Below, one piece after another: positions 6,317-10,167 of a DNA stretch of 10,167 nucleotides. Position numbers and translations under genes: made by a program. Location of the stretch: NCBI GenBank assembly GCA_002469865.1, contig DKOD01000159.1, positions 1,807-11,973 of the forward strand, in the 5' to 3' direction. The notes beneath the pieces were generated by a model. That model made no database searches, was not told where the DNA came from, and saw only the letters and a list, made by a program, of their open reading frames with translations. The DNA is from Alphaproteobacteria bacterium UBA7371. Its GTDB lineage: Bacteria; Pseudomonadota; Alphaproteobacteria; UBA8317. Numbering within the stretch: the first letter of the stretch is position 1; the number at the start of each line of letters is the position of its first letter.

Positions 6317-8248
6317 ATGGTGCTGGGCAGGACAAGACGTCGCTTGCAGCATTCATCGGGGGCATGGGAAAGCTTGGATCACAATAACCCGAAACATTCA
6401 TGGGTAATGGCCTCATGCCTTAGCATGATCATGCTGGGGTTATCCCCCACTGCCACCCATGCTGGTCTGTTTGATGTTTTTTTTGGCGATGGCGAAACAC
6501 AACAACTCCCCAACCCACCGGCGCCCATTGATGGCAATCCTTATGACGTCACCATCAATGGCATCGATGACGACAACGCCCTGGATCTTCTTCAAGACAC
6601 CATGTTGACCACCACCTTGGCCGAGCAAGGTGTGCCCGATCGGATATTCTTGGAAGCCCGTATCGAGCAGGATAAAGATGATTTCCGTCAGGTTATGAAT
6701 GCCTTTGGCTATTATAATGCGTCCATAACCACCCAGATTACCACCAATGGCAATGATGGGTATCATGTGATCTTTGATGTGACACCGGGCAATCGTTTTC
6801 ATTTGGAACCCATTTCGGTGCAATTTGTTCAAGGCCCCAACCCGGACATCATTCTTCCCGATTTTGTCGCTTTGGAAATTGCTGAAGATTTTCCAGCCAT
6901 CGCCAGAAATGTGCTGGATGGCGAAAAAGAAATTCTTCGCACCATTCGGGCCCAAGGCTATGCCTATGCAAAATTGGTCCGCCGCGAAACCACCGCGGAC
7001 CTTGGCCATTCACGGTTGAGCGTGCAGTTTGACATCGCCTTGGGCCCCAAAATGGTCATCGGCAAAACATCCTATGTTGGCTTGCTTGGCATTAAGAAAG
7101 AATTTCCAGAACGCTACCGCGAATATGAGGAAGGCGATCCCTATAGCCCCCAGCTCTTGGCGGATTTTCGCAAAGCCCTGTCACGCACCGAAATCTTTTC
7201 CAAGGTGCTGGTGGAAATACCCGAGCAACCCCCGGAAAATGGTGTCGTGCCGGTCACCGTTTCGGTGGATCCAGGCAAACCAAGATCCTTTTCGGTGTCG
7301 CTTGATTATGCCACCGACGACCGTGGTCTTGGTGGCAAAGCCGCCTTCGTCCATCGCAACATTCTTGGCTCCGGCGAACGCCTGAGCCTCTCCATTGAGG
7401 GCGACCAGAAGGGTTCCATCGGGGCAGGAGAATTTGTTGTGCCAAGGGTTATTTTTGGCAGTCATGATGCCGTGGGGCGGGTGGTCCTAACCTCGGAGGA
7501 AAAAGACAATCATGAAGAATATTCCTTCATCAGCCAGGCCGGCATGAAACGACCGGTCGCCAATGGTTTTTCCTATGAGCTTGGTGGCTATTATGAGGTG
7601 GCCGAGATCAAGGACCTTACCGCCAACACCGACAATTGGAACCAATTAACAGGCTTTTACCTCGACACCAGCCTCGACACACGTGATGATCGCTTGAACC
7701 CAGCCAATGGCTTCAACATCCATGCCAGGGTGATGCCGCTGTTCGGTATCGTGGATGATGAACCGAGCGACTTCATTGAATTGGAAGGGAGCCTTGCGGC
7801 CTATTATGCCATCGATGATGCCAAGCGTTATGTTCTTGCCGGCCGCACCAGGCTTGGCACGGTAATATCCAGCGAACATCAGAAGGTGCCGGACAACCAC
7901 CGCTTTTATGCCGGTGGGGCTGGATCGGTCAGGGGCTATGACCGGGATATCATCGGGCCATTGGATAACCAAAACAACCCTGAAGGCGGGCGCTTTGTGT
8001 TCGAGGTTGGCGCGGAAATCAGGGCACAGATTTATGGCGATGTTGGCCTTGCGCTGTTTGCCGAGAGCGCCATGGTGGATGAACAGCCCAACCCACAAGC
8101 CGACACAGATTTGCAAACGGGGGTTGGTGTTGGCCTGCGTTATTATTCCCCCGTGGGGCCGGTGCGCTTGGATTTGGCCATACCACTGGAAAAACGTGCG
8201 GTGGATAGCGATTTTGAGCTCTACATCTCACTAGGCCAGGCATTTTAA
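6317..8248 (+). CDS. tamA: TamA, Omp85-family outer membrane protein of the translocation and assembly module
   Basis: A 643-residue Omp85-family protein, somewhat longer than the 577 residues of E. coli TamA. The signal peptide has a long polar basic start (MVLGRTRRRL...), a hydrophobic core around 31-45 and a likely cleavage after THA at residue 49. Residues about 55-300 are periplasmic and fit the POTRA repeats expected of TamA, with YDVTINGIDDDNALDLL near the first. From about 320 a beta-barrel follows, with alternating strands and family markers: FYAGGAGSVRGYDRD contains the conserved VRGY (538-541) that reaches into the barrel lumen, and the protein ends in GVGLRYYSPVGPVRLDLAI and a C-terminal Phe643, the outer-membrane insertion signal. 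An in-frame stop at 6290 rules out a longer start; GTG at 6320 is an alternative. With TamB directly downstream, TamA rather than BamA is the right call. TamAB supports insertion of some outer membrane proteins and phospholipid movement to the outer membrane. Confidence 0.92.
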   Translation: MVLGRTRRRLQHSSGAWESLDHNNPKHSWVMASCLSMIMLGLSPTATHAGLFDVFFGDGETQQLPNPPAPIDGNPYDVTINGIDDDNALDLLQDTMLTTTLAEQGVPDRIFLEARIEQDKDDFRQVMNAFGYYNASITTQITTNGNDGYHVIFDVTPGNRFHLEPISVQFVQGPNPDIILPDFVALEIAEDFPAIARNVLDGEKEILRTIRAQGYAYAKLVRRETTADLGHSRLSVQFDIALGPKMVIGKTSYVGLLGIKKEFPERYREYEEGDPYSPQLLADFRKALSRTEIFSKVLVEIPEQPPENGVVPVTVSVDPGKPRSFSVSLDYATDDRGLGGKAAFVHRNILGSGERLSLSIEGDQKGSIGAGEFVVPRVIFGSHDAVGRVVLTSEEKDNHEEYSFISQAGMKRPVANGFSYELGGYYEVAEIKDLTANTDNWNQLTGFYLDTSLDTRDDRLNPANGFNIHARVMPLFGIVDDEPSDFIELEGSLAAYYAIDDAKRYVLAGRTRLGTVISSEHQKVPDNHRFYAGGAGSVRGYDRDIIGPLDNQNNPEGGRFVFEVGAEIRAQIYGDVGLALFAESAMVDEQPNPQADTDLQTGVGVGLRYYSPVGPVRLDLAIPLEKRAVDSDFELYISLGQAF

Positions 8249-8250
8249 CC

Positions 8251-10167
8251 ATGCGCTTATTTTTTTATTTGGTTTTGCTGCCCATCATTCTTCTGGCCGT
8301 GGTCATTGGCTCGATCCTGACCATGCCCACCAGCATCCTGCGCCTGGCCCTGGATGCCACGAGCGATGTGGTGGGGTTGGATATTGAGGTTGGCTCTGTC
8401 TCCATTGACCCAACCGGGGGGTTAACCATTGAGGGCATCAACATCTCCGATGACGAAGGGGTGTTTGCCAGGGCCAATGAATTGGATGTGGCCTGGTCCT
8501 GGGGCCAATTGCTGCAAGCCAAAATCGACATCACCAAATTTGATCTTATTCGCCCCAGATTGATCCGCATGCCCATCCTGCCCGCACCGGCTGATGATCA
8601 GGCCTCCCCAGGCTTTCAGCTTTCTGACATCCATGATTTCATGCCTCTTCCCATCAAGCTTGAAGCTGGCCGGTTGATCGAAGCCGAATTGGACATGCTG
8701 GGCCCGACACCGATCAAATTTAAGGCGCGACTGACGGCTGATTTGGGTGGACCTACCCAGGAGGTTCGGCTTCTTCTGGACCGGTTGGAGGGCCCTGAAG
8801 CAGCCCTTGATCTGAGGCTCTTGACCGCGAAACAAGATCAATCGATCATGGCTGAACTCACGGCACGGGACGACAAAAATGGTTTGCTTTCAACATTCAC
8901 CCAGCTGAAACCTGGCAAAACCACAAAAATTTATGGGCTTTTTGACCTCGACCCAGAAGGCAACATTCAAGGGCTGGTGGATGGGGATTTTGGCGATTTG
9001 GGGACAGCCAAGGGTGACCTTGCCCTCAACCTCGCGCTCGATGAACCCATTAAGGCAGACCTGAACCTTACCCCTGGTCCGGTTTTGCCTGAAGAGATTA
9101 CCGCCATCACCGGCGGCAAATTGCTGCTTGATCTTGCATTAACGCCCCGCTCTTCAGGTCTTTTTGACATCAACAAGGCCAACATCCTGTCACCATCGAT
9201 CAATATTGATCTGGCCGGTTTGTTGGACCTAGATGGTGGCGCCAACGACCTTGAACTGAATTTCCAATTTGCACCCAACGGACCCCTTCCAGCCGGGCTT
9301 GCATTGGAGAAATCGGAAGGCAAGATCACCGTCACCGGCAAGCTCGACGAGGCCTTTATCACCGCCACGCAATCAAGCCACGCCATTACCGGGCCCGATG
9401 GCCTTACCTTAGCGCGGTTGGATGGGACGCATGAATGGAAAATGGGCTTAGAAGGTGGCGGCGCTGGAATCCAGAACATCACCATCAAGAATTTGGCCCA
9501 TGACAGCTTGGATGCGGTCCTGCCGGATCTTGCCGCCCGGGCCCAGTTGCGGCTCTTGGCCGATGGTCATGTGGCTGTGGATGATCTTAGCGCCAACGGC
9601 ACAGGACTTACATTGGCTGGCCGATTTGGCCTCACCTCGGACAATGTGATCAATCTGACGGCCACATTGGCCCTGGCCCAAGAATTGCCCAATTTGATGG
9701 CCGGGCTCCATCTTGGCGAAGCATCCCTAAAGCTAGCAGCCCATGGCCCACTGACAAGCCCCAACATTGATATCAATGGCAAGGGCCAGGATTTGGCCTG
9801 GGCCGAGGGTCGCATGGCAAGATGGAACCTTGAGGCCTTTGCCATTCCTTCAGAAGATGGCGCCGACATAAAAGGGGAATGGAAACTGAAAGCCCAGCAA
9901 TTGGTGGCCAAGAATGACGCGCAATTGCGCCTCCAGGGGGCGGCATTATCAGGGGCATTCCATCGTCAGGCAGGTCTTTGGGTTCTTGATGACCTTTTGT
10001 TCCTGACAAAAGGGGCACGCGTCTCGGGCCATGGCCAAATTCGGGAGGATGGCTCGGATATTGATGGCAATTTGGAGGCCATGATTGATGATCCACAGGA
10101 ATTGGCCGCCATCTTTGGGCTTGAGGTGGCAGGCGAGGCCAATATCACCCTTAATGCCAAGGGTGAT
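8251..10167 (+). CDS. tamB: TamB, AsmA-like envelope-spanning protein, 3' truncated by window edge
   Basis: The frame is open from ATG 8251 to the last base, giving 639 codons with no stop, so the C-terminus lies outside the window; E. coli TamB is 1259 residues. The N-terminus has a single hydrophobic signal-anchor (residues about 4-23, beginning FFYLVLLPIILL) that would hold it in the inner membrane. The rest is low-complexity beta-rich sequence of short alternating strands, for example GLDIEVGSVSIDPTGGLTIEG (split at 43-63) and the recurring pattern 'LxLxxxGPLTSPNIDINGKG' near 505. This matches the beta-taco groove of TamB, YhdP and other AsmA-like proteins, which carries lipid across the periplasm. 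The conserved DUF490 C-terminal domain is not reached. It begins 2 bp after the tamA stop, with AGGCCAGG upstream in tamA, so the pair is co-transcribed and probably coupled. Confidence 0.9.
   Translation, partial: MRLFFYLVLLPIILLAVVIGSILTMPTSILRLALDATSDVVGLDIEVGSVSIDPTGGLTIEGINISDDEGVFARANELDVAWSWGQLLQAKIDITKFDLIRPRLIRMPILPAPADDQASPGFQLSDIHDFMPLPIKLEAGRLIEAELDMLGPTPIKFKARLTADLGGPTQEVRLLLDRLEGPEAALDLRLLTAKQDQSIMAELTARDDKNGLLSTFTQLKPGKTTKIYGLFDLDPEGNIQGLVDGDFGDLGTAKGDLALNLALDEPIKADLNLTPGPVLPEEITAITGGKLLLDLALTPRSSGLFDINKANILSPSINIDLAGLLDLDGGANDLELNFQFAPNGPLPAGLALEKSEGKITVTGKLDEAFITATQSSHAITGPDGLTLARLDGTHEWKMGLEGGGAGIQNITIKNLAHDSLDAVLPDLAARAQLRLLADGHVAVDDLSANGTGLTLAGRFGLTSDNVINLTATLALAQELPNLMAGLHLGEASLKLAAHGPLTSPNIDINGKGQDLAWAEGRMARWNLEAFAIPSEDGADIKGEWKLKAQQLVAKNDAQLRLQGAALSGAFHRQAGLWVLDDLLFLTKGARVSGHGQIREDGSDIDGNLEAMIDDPQELAAIFGLEVAGEANITLNAKGD

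Noticed and set aside
6317..6350. RTRRRLQ at the TamA N-terminus as a twin-arginine export signal.
   Set aside because: It lacks the SRRxFLK context and lies about 20 residues from the hydrophobic core. Omp85 proteins are exported unfolded by Sec.
6317..8248. The Omp85 protein as BamA.
   Set aside because: It is too short for BamA with five POTRA domains (about 760-800 residues) and is directly followed by tamB.
8265..10160. Several minus-strand open frames in the last 1.9 kb, including 8422-8841 and 8967-9488.
   Set aside because: The plus-strand frame from 8251 is open to the window edge and reads as TamB with a signal anchor and beta-rich repeats. The minus-strand frames are its shadows.

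Overview
The window reads as chromosomal DNA of a Gram-negative bacterium, most likely an alphaproteobacterium. The evidence is two outer-membrane-type lipoproteins, a TamA/TamB pair, and a three-subunit molybdenum hydroxylase in the S-L-M order seen for form II 'cox' operons, which are common in Alphaproteobacteria. The class is inferred from gene content; no rRNA or other taxonomic marker is present. I see no tRNA, rRNA, CRISPR array, transposase or phage gene. Coding density is very high.

Layout: (1) Positions 1-2454, plus strand: a tight three-gene operon. It holds the 3' part of a gene for an FGE-sulfatase (SUMF1-like) domain protein with a long helical C-terminal extension, then a glycine-zipper lipoprotein, then a second lipoprotein. 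All three are predicted to form coiled coils, and the FGE-like protein lacks the copper-binding cysteines of true formylglycine-generating enzymes. (2) About 2465-2510: a strong GC hairpin flanked by A and T tracts, which can terminate transcription from both sides. (3) 2517-6235, minus strand: coxS (2Fe-2S subunit), coxL (molybdopterin subunit) and coxM (FAD subunit). CoxL carries AYRGAGR instead of the cysteine-containing CO dehydrogenase loop, so this is a form II enzyme whose substrate cannot be read from sequence. (4) 6236-6316: an 81-bp divergent intergenic region that must hold control sites for both flanking operons. (5) 6317 to the right edge, plus strand: tamA, an Omp85-family outer membrane protein, followed two bases later by the first 639 codons of tamB, an inner-membrane-anchored AsmA-like protein that spans the envelope.

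How the genes work together: TamA and TamB form the translocation and assembly module used in outer membrane biogenesis. CoxS, CoxL and CoxM would assemble as an (LMS)2-type cytoplasmic hydroxylase passing electrons from molybdenum through two 2Fe-2S clusters to FAD. The left operon probably encodes an envelope-associated assembly of unknown role; this is the least characterised part of the window and the best candidate for something undescribed.
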